Assembly: GCF_013618475.1 (NCBI RefSeq)
Contig: NZ_JABJVN010000004.1
Coordinates: 351,279-415,278, forward strand
Source: Saccharibacillus deserti
Lineage (GTDB): Bacteria; Bacillota; Bacilli; Paenibacillales; Paenibacillaceae
Direction: 5' to 3'
DNA: 64,000 nt
A program made the translations under genes and the position numbers. Below are positions 18,245 to 27,452 of this stretch, piece after piece; the first letter of the stretch is position 1; each line of letters opens with the position of its first letter. The notes under the pieces were generated by a model. The model worked only from the letters and a program-made list of their open reading frames with translations, searched no databases and was not told where the DNA came from.

Positions 18245-18535
18245 TCAGATGTCCGCCGCGCTGAACTTTTCGGCTTTCAGCGGAGCCGCGAAAAATTCAT
18301 TGGCGACTTTGAAAAATCCCGTAAAATGCGGCGAAGCGTTGTGGCGCTCGATCGCGGCTTCGTCGGCCCAGACTTCAATCATGGTAAACCGGTCGAGCTG
18401 GGCAACGTCCTGGGTCAGCGTATAGCGCAGACAGCCGTCTTCGGCCTGGGAACCGGCAACGAGCGGCTGAACGGTCTGCAGAAAAGCGTCCCGCTTTTCC
18501 GGCTTGACCTGCATATCGGCATGAATGACAATCAT
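18245..18535 (-). CDS. Antibiotic biosynthesis monooxygenase (ABM)-domain protein
   Basis: This 96-residue single-domain protein has the dimeric ferredoxin-like ABM pattern: MIVIHADMQVKPEKRDAFLQ at the start, GCLRYTL, an FTMIEVWADEAAIERHNASPH stretch and PHFTGFF near the end. The family includes small cofactor-free oxygenases and quinol monooxygenase-like proteins (YgiN); many members have no known reaction. GAGGAGG stands upstream of the ATG at 18535. It lies between a mutarotase-like gene and a phosphatase gene, which does not reveal a role. Confidence 0.85.
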   Translation of the reverse strand: MIVIHADMQVKPEKRDAFLQTVQPLVAGSQAEDGCLRYTLTQDVAQLDRFTMIEVWADEAAIERHNASPHFTGFFKVANEFFAAPLKAEKFSAADI

Positions 18536-18647
18536 CGTACATCCTCCTCTATGAATAATCTGATTCCGGGAATCCGATTCCGATAGGTCGATCCCGCTCT
18601 CTTGTTCCAGCTTACCACAGACAGACCGGGCAAATCACGGCCGGCGT

Positions 18648-19538
18648 TTATCCGAAAAAGTCGTAGGTCCGCGTCCATTCGCGCTTCCCGCCCGGCGCAA
18701 GCTCGATCGCGATAAAGACTTCGGGCGCAACCACATGTCCCGCTCCCCATACTCCAAGCTTGGAAGCGTCGAAGTCTCCGCGTTCGCGCACGCCCGCTCC
18801 GCTGGGTTGGTGCAGCAGCTCCCAGTAGGGCGCTTCGCCGACAGTGAATCCGCCGAACAAACTGTAATATTCTCCGCCTGCCAAAGCGTTCCAGGTCATC
18901 CGGCCGGCCGAAAGTTCCAGTTTGTCTTCCACGCCGCCGTCGCCGAGCAGGTGCAGTTCCGGTTCGTACGGCAAATTCAGTATATAATCCGGTCCTACCG
19001 GATGCCCGCCGATCCCCATGAAATTATGTACGTATTCGCTGGTCGAGAAACTCTTCGTCCCCGTATTGTCCAGCTTGTAACGGATATGCAGGCTGCGGCC
19101 GTCAATTTCGACCGTTTTGGCGAGCACGGCCGCATAGCCGTTATGTTCCGGCGCCGTGGAAGTGAAGCGGACCCATGCGGGCCCGATTTCCGTTTGGACT
19201 TCGTAGGCTTCGACAGGATACGTTCGGGCAAAATTGTAACTTTCGTCGTCGATTCGCGTCAGCGCGCCGATGCCGAGTTTGACAAAGGAATCGCCGGGTT
19301 CCGCTTCTTCATAGCCGATCGCTTTTTCGATGCCGAACTCCCCGGACAGTCCTTCGCCGCCCGTTCCCTGACCCGCGACCAGACTCTCCGGTACGCAAAA
19401 GTTCAAACCTGCGCTTTGGAGTCTCACCTGCGTAATCCATCCGGTCCGGTCGAACCGTGTTCCGGTGCAGGTCTCCGGAGCTTTGATCGTGACCGTGAGC
19501 TCTTCCCCGGTCAGCGTATATTCGCGTGTTTCGTTCAT
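18648..19538 (-). CDS. Galactose mutarotase-like fold protein, function unknown
   Basis: This 296-residue cytoplasmic protein is rich in predicted beta strands. It resembles aldose 1-epimerase superfamily proteins (DRTGWITQVRLQSAGLNFCV, TSEYVHNFMGIGGHPVGPDY, a conserved His/Asn around residues 185-190). I cannot place catalytic His/Glu residues with certainty, so the fold call is moderate and the reaction unknown. The ATG at 19538 follows GGAGGAACTCAAG; an upstream ATG at 19604 has no ribosome site. The GH42 gene upstream suggests a part in sugar handling. Confidence 0.6.
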   Translation of the reverse strand: MNETREYTLTGEELTVTIKAPETCTGTRFDRTGWITQVRLQSAGLNFCVPESLVAGQGTGGEGLSGEFGIEKAIGYEEAEPGDSFVKLGIGALTRIDDESYNFARTYPVEAYEVQTEIGPAWVRFTSTAPEHNGYAAVLAKTVEIDGRSLHIRYKLDNTGTKSFSTSEYVHNFMGIGGHPVGPDYILNLPYEPELHLLGDGGVEDKLELSAGRMTWNALAGGEYYSLFGGFTVGEAPYWELLHQPSGAGVRERGDFDASKLGVWGAGHVVAPEVFIAIELAPGGKREWTRTYDFFG

Positions 19539-19651
19539 CTTGAGTTCCTCCTCGATATTCGCGGCCGGTTTCCCGAAGCCGCCGTCCGCCCGTTGTCCCA
19601 TCATAGCGCGGCCCGGCCAAAAAGGGTACTGCTCCGCCTCCGGTCTAACGC

Positions 19652-19678
19652 AAAAAGGACAGGCGCGGGCCTATCCTT
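19652..19678 (-). terminator. Terminator after the GH42 gene
   Basis: AAGGACAGGC (19655-19664) pairs with GCCTATCCTT (19669-19678) with one mismatch. On the minus strand a T run follows. It lies 53 nt beyond the stop of the beta-galactosidase gene. Confidence 0.75.
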
Positions 19679-19730
19679 GTTGTCGGACGGTTGGATCGTT
19701 TATCGGTTCCGGCACCCCCGAAGGCACGGT

Positions 19731-21794
19731 TCAATCCAGGGCCACGCCGTCTTCCATCGCCGCCGAGCAGGCCGCGCTTTCGCGGTCTTCGACGATCGCG
19801 AAACCCCAGGCCGGCAGACGCAGCAGTTGGCCGTGCCGGATGTCCCTGCCCGACAGCAGTTCCCGGCCGTCGCGGTATCCGTATTCGAATGCCGCCGGTT
19901 CGCCGGAATAATTCAGGAAATAGCGTACGCGGCAGCCGGCTCCGTTCACGCCGGATTTGACGACGAGCGGGAACTTGAGCTTCTGCTCTTCGCCCCATAA
20001 TCCGGCGTCTCGCAGCACCCGTTCGAACACTTTGAACAGCAGGTCTTCGCCCGGCATGAAACCGATATAAGTCGCCGTGCCTTCGCCGAAGACATTGTGC
20101 GTGATTGCCGCGTACTCTTTCCACTCGGGATGATCGTAACGCGCCCATACTTCCGCCGTCGTCGGCGTCAGCAGTTCCATCCAGGTCTCTGCGGGATAAC
20201 TCTCTTCAACGGTATCAAGCAGATTGCGTGTCAGCCGGACACGCACGTTTTTCGGTTCGGCAAACAGCTGGTAATTCACGCCGCAGGCACGCTCGATTAC
20301 CCCCGGCTGGGCGCTTGTGCGCACCTGAACGTCGGCGTTCGCGAAGCCGCTTTTGAACGTATAGACCACATGCCCGCCTTTTTCCGTGAACCCGTTCAGC
20401 TTCTCCAGCAGCAGGTCCGGTGCGCTGTACAGGGCCGGTACGACGATCAGATCGTATTCCGCCAGCACTTTCGATTCCGTGTCCGGGTGGACGAAGTCGC
20501 AGCCGGCATTCAGCTTGTAGAGCGCATCGTAGCAGCGGCGCACGACGTCATTGTAGAGCACGCCGCCCGGCAGCGGGAACCAGTCGATGGCGCTGAGCGA
20601 TTCGTTGCTGACCAGCATCGCGACCCGGTTGATTTTGCGCAGACCGCTTAGCGATCCGCTCAGACGCGCGAAGTCCGCTCCGATCGTCCGGGCTTCCTCG
20701 TACACGGGATTCGGCTGCAGATCGTGGCTGAGCAGTCCTTTCCAATAAGTCTCGAACGAATTGTGGATCGAATGCCAGTGCCAATAGGCGACCATGCCTG
20801 CTCCCGAAGCCAGATGGCTGAACGCGAGCAGCCGCAGCTGCCCCGGATACGGCGTCCAGTGCGGGAAAGCCTGCGCCTGCGTCTCCAACACCAGATAAGC
20901 CGACTGTTTGAGCGACCTCGCCAGATCGCCGCCGAACGAAATTTCGATGCCGGTCAGCTCGCTCTGCGAAGGATGGTAGATATCCACGCCCGCAATGTCG
21001 AACGGCTTTGAAGCTTTGAAATGATCCACGTCCCGCTGCACGCCGTACGAGTGGCCGCGCCAGTCGAAATCGAAGTTGTGCGTGGCGAATTGGCCGGGCT
21101 TCTTGTAGGCGTTGACGATGTCGACCTGCCATGCGAGAAACTCGGTCACGAGCTGCCGCTGGAAGCGGGCGAACTCCGCCCCCAGGCTGCCGTTGATCGT
21201 ACCGAGCACCGAAGGGAAATCTTCCCACGCGTCGATACGGTTGCTCCAATAGTCCAACCCGAAGCGGCGGTTCAGCTCGCCGAGATCGCCGCCGAATTTC
21301 TCCCGCATCGCTTTGACGAAGCGCAGCTGCACGTTGGGACCGGCGGTTCCGTAATGCTTCGTCTCGTTGTCGATCTGATAGCCGATCACCGCCGGATGAC
21401 CGCAGACGCGGCCGATCAATTTGCGAATGATCCGCTCGGCATAGAACAAATAGGCGGGGCTTGCGATGTCCATAATCTGGCGCGCCCCGTATTTCCCCGG
21501 ACCGCCGCGGGTCTCGGCCAGCACCTCGGGATGTTCGCGCACCATCCAGGCCGGGACGGCATAGGTCGGCGTACCGACGATCACGGAGATGCCCGCCGCA
21601 TGCATGGCATCCAATACGCGATCCACCGAAGAGAAATTGAATACTCCGTTTTGCGGTTCATGCGTGCTCCAGGTCGATTCCGCGATCCGTACGACGGTAA
21701 TGCCCGCCTCCTGCATCATCTCGATATCTTTGGCCAGCCGGTCGTCAGGCATATATTCATCGTAATAAGCGACTCCGTAATGCAGACGTTCCAT
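19731..21794 (-). CDS. Beta-galactosidase, glycoside hydrolase family 42
   Basis: This 687-residue cytoplasmic enzyme has a GH42 TIM barrel (about 1-380). The N-terminus GVAYYDEYMPDDRLAKDIEM, the RIAESTWSTHEP strand and the acid/base motif GYQIDNETKHYG are visible. The nucleophile is probably the glutamate of YLVLETQAQAF. A trimerisation domain follows (about 390-600, DWFPLPGGVLYNDVV), then a C-terminal beta domain. The length matches the family (650-700). The start at 21794 has AAAGGGTGGG upstream. It hydrolyses beta-galactosides, perhaps galactan oligomers, which would complement the pectin operon nearby. A cre-like half site lies far upstream near 22119. Confidence 0.93.
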   Translation of the reverse strand: MERLHYGVAYYDEYMPDDRLAKDIEMMQEAGITVVRIAESTWSTHEPQNGVFNFSSVDRVLDAMHAAGISVIVGTPTYAVPAWMVREHPEVLAETRGGPGKYGARQIMDIASPAYLFYAERIIRKLIGRVCGHPAVIGYQIDNETKHYGTAGPNVQLRFVKAMREKFGGDLGELNRRFGLDYWSNRIDAWEDFPSVLGTINGSLGAEFARFQRQLVTEFLAWQVDIVNAYKKPGQFATHNFDFDWRGHSYGVQRDVDHFKASKPFDIAGVDIYHPSQSELTGIEISFGGDLARSLKQSAYLVLETQAQAFPHWTPYPGQLRLLAFSHLASGAGMVAYWHWHSIHNSFETYWKGLLSHDLQPNPVYEEARTIGADFARLSGSLSGLRKINRVAMLVSNESLSAIDWFPLPGGVLYNDVVRRCYDALYKLNAGCDFVHPDTESKVLAEYDLIVVPALYSAPDLLLEKLNGFTEKGGHVVYTFKSGFANADVQVRTSAQPGVIERACGVNYQLFAEPKNVRVRLTRNLLDTVEESYPAETWMELLTPTTAEVWARYDHPEWKEYAAITHNVFGEGTATYIGFMPGEDLLFKVFERVLRDAGLWGEEQKLKFPLVVKSGVNGAGCRVRYFLNYSGEPAAFEYGYRDGRELLSGRDIRHGQLLRLPAWGFAIVEDRESAACSAAMEDGVALD

Positions 21795-22156
21795 GGGAAT
21801 CCCACCCTTTCCGCTTGCCGGACTGCAGAGGCAGATAGCGGATGCCGCGTCCCGGTTGTCCGCACTTGGACCTGCCTGGATACGATCCGGGTCCTGCTCC
21901 TGTCCGTAACCTTTTCGCGGTCGCCGTCCCCATGTCCTGCAAACGCTCTATTTTTGTCGAAGGGGTCTAAATTACCTGTCGCAGCAGACCGCTGTGCGGG
22001 TTTGGGTTTTACTCCCCCTTGACGTTTCCCGGTTCCACATGTTCCGAATTCGCGTTTAAAAAGAAAACCTGCTCAAAAAACGCTGATTCCCGCTCTTTTC
22101 GGCCTGCATTTTCTTTTGTAAGCGTTCAACTGGAATTAAGATGGAAAAAGGCTTTT

Positions 22157-22188
22157 TTTACATTCGCTTAACAAAAGGGCGTTATACT
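22157..22188 (+). promoter_or_regulatory. PhoP-box-like hexamers and -10 region of ppk
   Basis: TTTACA (22157-22162) and TTAACA (22168-22173) are direct repeats 11 bp apart, matching the TT(A/C/T)ACA repeats with 4-6-bp gaps bound by PhoP in Bacillus. TATACT (22183-22188) forms the -10 box, and no good -35 box is present, as expected of activated promoters. A polyphosphate kinase gene follows. Confidence 0.5.
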
Positions 22189-22363
22189 GATAAAGAGCAG
22201 CGTGGAAAAAGGTGAAAGCCTTGCAACCCGCGGCCGTTTCGCTGCGTAAACGATTTTGTGCCTGCCGGAACGGCTCCGGCGATCAAGCCGACAAATGACC
22301 GGATTTGTACGAACAATCTGCGTGCCGGGCGCCTGCGCCTGCATGCTGTACTTGGAGGAACTT

Positions 22364-24466
22364 ATGGATAATCATACGGCTCACCGGGGAACATCCCCAT
22401 ACTACATCAACCGCGACCTCAGCTGGATCGAATTCAATTACCGGGTTCTCGAAGAAGCCCAGGAACCGGAGACACCGCTTCTGGAACGCGCCAAGTTTCT
22501 CGGAATCGTCTCGCGCAATCTGGACGAATTCATGAGCGTCCGGGTAGCCGGCATCCGCAACCAGCTCAAAGCCGGAATCACCAAAAAAGATTTTTCCGGT
22601 TACACGCCTCCCGTCCTGTACAAGCGCCTGACCAAAAGGATCGAGAAGATGATAGCGGCGGAGTACCGTACATACCGAGAACTGGTGCGCCTGATGGCCA
22701 AAGAAAGCCTGATGCTGAACCGTTATGAAGATCTGAGCACCACCCAGCAAAAAGCGGCGGACGATTACTTCCACGATGTAATCTTCCCCGTTCTGACTCC
22801 CATGGCGGTCGACCTCAGCCGGCCTTTCCCGCTGGTGCACAGCCAGAACGTCTATCTGGCGGCGCTGCTTGAACGCGACAATACGCCGGAAGATCTGCCC
22901 GACGAAGAACGGTACTATTTTGCGATCGTGCAGGTCCCTTCCATTCTGCCACGACTCGTATCGGTAAGTCAGCGCAGCCACAGCAAGAAACAGAGTTACG
23001 TACTGATCGACGAACTGATCTGCCACCATATCCAGACGCTGTTCAGCGGCCACAAAGCGGTTACCGTGCATGCGTTCCGCCTTACCCGCGACGCCGATCT
23101 GGAGATCAACGAAGAAGAAGCGGACGACCTGCTCGAAGAAATCGAGAAGAAGCTGCGCAAGCGCCGCCGCGGCGCGCCTGTCCGGCTCGAAGTGCAAAAA
23201 GGCTTCCATCCCTACGCACTGCAGCTGCTCCAGGAAGAATTCGAGATCGAAGACGCCGTGTACGAGATCGACGGACCGATCGACCTCGGCTTCATGTCGT
23301 CGTTCGCCGGTTCGGTCAAGAATCGCGATGCTCTCCGTTATCCGTCCCGGCTGTCCACCTACCCGCCCGAATTCGGGGACGGCGGCGACACCGACTACTT
23401 TAGCGTGCTGAAAGAACGCGATGTCCTGCTGCACCATCCGTTCGAAACGTTCGATGCCGTCAGCGATTTCGTCGAACAGGCCGCGGAAGATCCGAACGTG
23501 ATGGCGATCAAGATGACGCTGTACCGGGTCAGCAGCAAATCGGCCATTATCCGTTCCCTGGCCGCAGCTGCGGAAGCCGGCAAGCAGGTTACGGTCGTCG
23601 TCGAATTGAAAGCCCGGTTCGACGAAGAACGCAATATCAGCTGGGCGCGCACGCTGGAACAGGCCGGCTGCCATGTCGTCTACGGGCTGGTCGGACTCAA
23701 GACGCACGCCAAAGCGATCCTCGTCGTCCGGCGCGAAGAAGACGGCCTGCGCCGTTACGTGCACGTAGGCACCGGCAACTACAACGATGCGACGGCCAAG
23801 CTCTATACGGACGTCGGCTTGATGACTTCCAATCCTTCGATCGGAGAAGATGCTTCGGAGCTGTTCAATCATATTACCGGCTATTCGAGTCATCCCGACT
23901 GGAAAGAGATTTCGGTCGCGCCGGATACCATGATGGGCACCTTCGTCACCAATATCCGCCGCGAAGCCGATCATGCCAAAGACGGCCGCCCGGCTCGCAT
24001 CATCGCCAAGTTCAACTCGCTGTCCAACCAGCAGATCATCGACGAACTGTACGAAGCGTCCAAAGCCGGCGTCAAAGTCGACTTGATCGTGCGCGGCGTC
24101 TGCTGTCTGCGTCCGGCCGTTCCGGGGCTGAGCGAAAATATTACGGTGCGCAGCATCGTGGACCGGTATCTGGAACACTCCCGGATCTATTACTTCGAGA
24201 ACGGCGGCGATTCCGAGATCTTCCTCTCCAGCGCCGACTGGATGACGCGCAACCTGACCCGCCGCGTGGAATTGATGTGCCCGATTCTCGATCCGGGCTG
24301 CAAAGACACGCTGCTGAATATCGTGAAGCTGTACCTCAAAGACAACGTCAAAGCCCGCATCCTGACTTCAAGCGGCGGCTACGAGTCGTTTGACAACGGC
24401 GAAGAACCGTTCCGCAGCCAATTCCGTGCGGAAGATCTCCGGTCCTGGAAATCGACGCTCGTCTGA
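22364..24466 (+). CDS. ppk: Polyphosphate kinase 1
   Basis: This 700-residue PPK1 makes polyphosphate reversibly from ATP. The N-terminal signature is YINRDLSWIEFNYRVLEEA. The phospholipase D-like C-terminal half holds GLKTHAKAILVV, in which His448 should be the autophosphorylated residue, followed by HVGTGNYNDATAKLYTDVGL and the late VELMCPILD. The ATG at 22364 follows TTGGAGG; longer in-frame starts lack a ribosome site. PhoP-like boxes lie about 190 bp upstream. It is convergent with ppx and shares a bidirectional terminator, pairing synthesis and breakdown of the polymer. Confidence 0.96.
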   Translation: MDNHTAHRGTSPYYINRDLSWIEFNYRVLEEAQEPETPLLERAKFLGIVSRNLDEFMSVRVAGIRNQLKAGITKKDFSGYTPPVLYKRLTKRIEKMIAAEYRTYRELVRLMAKESLMLNRYEDLSTTQQKAADDYFHDVIFPVLTPMAVDLSRPFPLVHSQNVYLAALLERDNTPEDLPDEERYYFAIVQVPSILPRLVSVSQRSHSKKQSYVLIDELICHHIQTLFSGHKAVTVHAFRLTRDADLEINEEEADDLLEEIEKKLRKRRRGAPVRLEVQKGFHPYALQLLQEEFEIEDAVYEIDGPIDLGFMSSFAGSVKNRDALRYPSRLSTYPPEFGDGGDTDYFSVLKERDVLLHHPFETFDAVSDFVEQAAEDPNVMAIKMTLYRVSSKSAIIRSLAAAAEAGKQVTVVVELKARFDEERNISWARTLEQAGCHVVYGLVGLKTHAKAILVVRREEDGLRRYVHVGTGNYNDATAKLYTDVGLMTSNPSIGEDASELFNHITGYSSHPDWKEISVAPDTMMGTFVTNIRREADHAKDGRPARIIAKFNSLSNQQIIDELYEASKAGVKVDLIVRGVCCLRPAVPGLSENITVRSIVDRYLEHSRIYYFENGGDSEIFLSSADWMTRNLTRRVELMCPILDPGCKDTLLNIVKLYLKDNVKARILTSSGGYESFDNGEEPFRSQFRAEDLRSWKSTLV

Positions 24467-24493
24467 CCCCCGATTTTGCGGCAAACGAATCAA

Positions 24494-24534
24494 CAAGAAG
24501 CCCGTTCCCCGGTAACCGGGGAACGGGCTTCTTG
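24494..24534. terminator. Bidirectional terminator between ppk and ppx
   Basis: A near-perfect palindrome of about 20 bp per arm (CAAGAAGCCCGTTCCCCGGT and its complement) lies 28 nt after the ppk stop and about 100 nt beyond the ppx stop. The flanking T/A runs are short. Confidence 0.8.
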
Positions 24535-24635
24535 TCTGAACGTCCGCTTCGCTGCGGACACTCGGGAACGAACCTGTATGACGGTTTATGTCTATTCATG
24601 CCCGTTTCGTTTCCGTCAAAGCGGGAGCGGACCTG

Positions 24636-26204
24636 TCAGCCGGCCGACTTGATCTTCAGCCCGATCTTCACGTTCCATTCTTTCTCAAAATCGCGGGCCG
24701 CCGCTTTAAGGTCGCGAATTTCCATAAACGCTTCGTTGCGGCAGGTCAGGGTCAGCTCGAAGCGGTCGCCGCTGCGCTTGGCGGTCAGCTCGGTCACGGC
24801 CTGCGTTTCGCTCGCATCGAGCGCGGTCGCGAGCTGCAGGACGGCGCCAAGACGCCGCGTACGTTCGTCGTCTTTGGGAAGCAGAATATCTTTGTACGTC
24901 TGCGCGGTTACGCTTTTGCGCCATTTCACTTTGGCGGCAAGAGCCGCGATCAAGGCGGTCAGAATAATCTCCCGGTGCGTCAATCCCGCCAGCGGGCGCT
25001 TGGTCAGCAGATACTGCGTATGTTCCTCGTAATCGATATAGCCGATTTCCGTTCCGGTCTGGTACGTCCAGGCCGCTACGCGCAGCAGTTTGCGGTTCCA
25101 TTCGTTCTCCCCGCCTTCGCCCAGCGCTTCGTACAAAATGCGCGCGAAGCGTTCCGTCTGGCGCAGATGAAGCTGGCGCGGCCGCGGCATGTTGGACAGC
25201 AGCGCGCGAAGCTCGAACTCCAGCACGTTCTCGTGTACGGCCTGCTCGGGATGCAGCAGCTCGAAGAACAGCCCTTCGCGCAGTCCCGTCGCACTGACCA
25301 CGTAACGCGAAGCTTTCATATGCCGGAACAGGGTGCGGAGGATAATCATCCCCGGCACAATAATGTCGATCCGGTTCTTGGACAAGCCCGGTACCCGCTT
25401 GCGATGGTTGTTGTCCATCCCGGGCAGCGAATGGTAGAAGTAGTCGACGTCTTCGTCCTGCATGACATAATTGTGCGTATGCGGCAGCGAATAGTTGCGG
25501 CGCCGTTGATCCATTTTGCCGAGGCCCCGGATCGTTCCGCCCAGACCCACCAGATCAAGTCCGGGATGTTCGGACATCCAGGGATGCTTTTGGGCTTCCT
25601 CCAGAATAAAATGCTCCAGTTCGCCCATACGCTCTTCTGTCCAAGGACCGCTTCCGCCGAAACGCACATTCATATTGACCGCGCCGAACGGGAACGAGAA
25701 GCTCGAGACGCGCTGGCGTTCCCGAAACAGGGTCACTTCCGTACTGCCGCCGCCGATATCGACGATAAATCCGGTCGCGATATCGATTTTGTTGACGACG
25801 CCGATAAAGCCGTAATGCCCTTCCATCTCGCCGGGCAGCAGCTCGATATCGAGCCCCGTTTCCCGGTTCAAAATTTCGATGATCTGATCCGAGTTCGAGG
25901 CGTTCCGGATCGCGGCGGTCGCCACGGCCCGAATACGGGTCGCTCCGTAAGCTTCGCATATTTCGGTGAACTGCCTGAGTACCGGCACCACCGAGTGGAT
26001 CGCCGGAGAAGGCATGATGCCTTCCGGCGTCACCAGCGCGCTGAGACGGGCCGCTTCGCGCGACTCGGTCAGCACACGGTACGAACCGCCGCTTTCGCTT
26101 TCGTAAACGACAAGCCGGATCGAGTTAGAGCCGATATCGATAATGCCCGCGCGCAGGCTGACCTGCCCTGCCTCGGGGCGGTTGATTTCGGGTACGGTAG
26201 TCAT
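24636..26204 (-). CDS. ppx: Exopolyphosphatase, Ppx/GppA family
   Basis: This 522-residue protein of the ASKHA fold has phosphate-binding GIIDIGSNSIRLVVYE, FIVDIGGGSTEVTLF and GLGGTIRGLGKM. A C-terminal HD-like helical domain follows (about 320-510). The family hydrolyses the ends of polyphosphate chains or pppGpp. The ATG at 26204 follows AAGGAG; the 38 residues preceding it in an alternative frame start are unlikely. The convergent ppk neighbour supports exopolyphosphatase over guanosine pentaphosphatase. Confidence 0.93.
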   Translation of the reverse strand: MTTVPEINRPEAGQVSLRAGIIDIGSNSIRLVVYESESGGSYRVLTESREAARLSALVTPEGIMPSPAIHSVVPVLRQFTEICEAYGATRIRAVATAAIRNASNSDQIIEILNRETGLDIELLPGEMEGHYGFIGVVNKIDIATGFIVDIGGGSTEVTLFRERQRVSSFSFPFGAVNMNVRFGGSGPWTEERMGELEHFILEEAQKHPWMSEHPGLDLVGLGGTIRGLGKMDQRRRNYSLPHTHNYVMQDEDVDYFYHSLPGMDNNHRKRVPGLSKNRIDIIVPGMIILRTLFRHMKASRYVVSATGLREGLFFELLHPEQAVHENVLEFELRALLSNMPRPRQLHLRQTERFARILYEALGEGGENEWNRKLLRVAAWTYQTGTEIGYIDYEEHTQYLLTKRPLAGLTHREIILTALIAALAAKVKWRKSVTAQTYKDILLPKDDERTRRLGAVLQLATALDASETQAVTELTAKRSGDRFELTLTCRNEAFMEIRDLKAAARDFEKEWNVKIGLKIKSAG

Positions 26205-26302
26205 GATTGGACAGCTCCTTATCCCCGGCGCCCGGTATCCGGTCGGGCCGTGATTGCAAACCGGTTTCTTTATGTTTTCATTAGCCTTAACCTTAGCAAA
26301 CC

Positions 26303-26336
26303 AAACAGAACGGCGCAATGCGCGCCGTCCTGTTTT
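26303..26336. terminator. Hairpin downstream of the phosphodiesterase gene
   Basis: ACGGCGC and GCGCCGT arms, extended by CAG/CTG, lie between the ppx start and the phosphodiesterase stop. On the plus strand TTTTTTT follows directly. On the minus strand, the direction of the adjacent gene, only TTTGG follows, so its efficiency there is doubtful. Confidence 0.5.
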
Positions 26337-26376
26337 TTTACACGGATTTTACTTTTCGCTTCGAAAAAAAGTTTTT

Positions 26377-27198
26377 TCAGCGAAAGGTTTCGGGATTCGC
26401 CCGATATTCGGCCAACAGCCTCGCCGCCCGGTCCGGATGGTCGGTGATCAAGCCGGCCGCTCCCATCGCGATCAGCTCGCGCAGCCGGGATTCGTCGTTG
26501 ACGGTAAACGGATGATAATCCGCTCCCGCCTCCAGCGCTTCGCGTACCCAATCCGCCCTTACGGCCGGTTCGTAAGCATGCAGCGCATCCGCGCCGAGCG
26601 ACTTCGCATATTCCCAGGGCCGGTAAAGTCCTTCCATATAGAGCACGCCCGTCCGGATCTCCGGCGCCAGCTTTTTGCAGAGGGCCAGCGAATAATGGTT
26701 GAAGCTCGAGAAGATCGTCTGTCCCTCCAACCCGTGCCGGCGCACGGCTTCGATCGCGATTTGTTCCAGGCCTTCATAGGCGCACACGGTATTCTTGAAT
26801 TCGATATTGACGATGATCCCCGTGCTCCGCGCCAGCTCCAGCAGTTCGTCCAGATGCGGAATGCGCTCGCCCATAAACTCGGGATGGTACCAGCTTCCGG
26901 CATCCAGGCTGCGCAGTTCCCCGTAAGTCTTGTCGCCGACCCAACCGGAAGCTCCGGCCGTGCGGGACAGCGTCTCGTCATGGATCAGCACCGGCTGCCT
27001 GTCCGCGCTGAGCTGCACATCGGTCTCGATTCCCGTCGCTCCGAGCTCCACGGCCCGGCGGAACGCCGCCATCGTATTTTCCGGACGCGTACCCGAAGCG
27101 CCCCGGTGCGCAAAAATGACCGGAGCTCCCGGTCTGCCCCCCGCCCTGCGTTCCTGCGTGCGGATCGTGGAATGCCCTGCCTTGTTGGTCTCGTTCAT
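26377..27198 (-). CDS. Glycerophosphodiester phosphodiesterase
   Basis: This 273-residue GDPD-family enzyme cleaves glycerophosphodiesters to glycerol 3-phosphate and an alcohol. Visible motifs are FAHRGASGTRPENTMAAF (catalytic His and Arg-Gly), GIETDVQLSADRQPVLIHDE (metal Glu/Asp and second His) and a C-terminal GLITDHPDRAARLL. There is no signal peptide, so it is probably cytoplasmic. It is divergent from the ugpA-ugpE-ugpB-like transporter genes. In enteric bacteria UgpQ has the same activity and the same partner, so the pair probably scavenges phosphodiesters. Confidence 0.92.
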   Translation of the reverse strand: MNETNKAGHSTIRTQERRAGGRPGAPVIFAHRGASGTRPENTMAAFRRAVELGATGIETDVQLSADRQPVLIHDETLSRTAGASGWVGDKTYGELRSLDAGSWYHPEFMGERIPHLDELLELARSTGIIVNIEFKNTVCAYEGLEQIAIEAVRRHGLEGQTIFSSFNHYSLALCKKLAPEIRTGVLYMEGLYRPWEYAKSLGADALHAYEPAVRADWVREALEAGADYHPFTVNDESRLRELIAMGAAGLITDHPDRAARLLAEYRANPETFR

Positions 27199-27452
27199 CG
27201 TTATCGCCTCTTCTCCGGTCCGGCTCCTCGGCCGTTCCTGATTGGTCCCGATCGGTCTGATCCAGTATACCTTCTTTGCGTAAATGCCATGTTAAACCTG
27301 AAAGTTTACCGTAAAATGGAGGTTTTACAAAGCAGGGGGATTTTATTTAACAATGCCCTGTTACGCTTGTTGCATAAGGCCTGTCGGATAGGCCGCCGCA
27401 ATCAGGCAGGATCTGCAGGCAGGACGTACAGAAGAGGAGGCACGGCTCACGC

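Noticed and set aside
22283..24178. A 631-codon minus-strand frame opposite ppk, and a similar 554-codon frame opposite fucI (12270-13934)
   Set aside because: Both are shadow frames caused by the third-position GC preference of the real genes and encode no recognisable domain.
27305..27352. A full PhoP-box array upstream of ugpA
   Set aside because: TTTACC, TTTACA and TTAACA occur, but their start distances (19 and 23 bp) do not follow the 11-bp period, so I did not list it as a feature.
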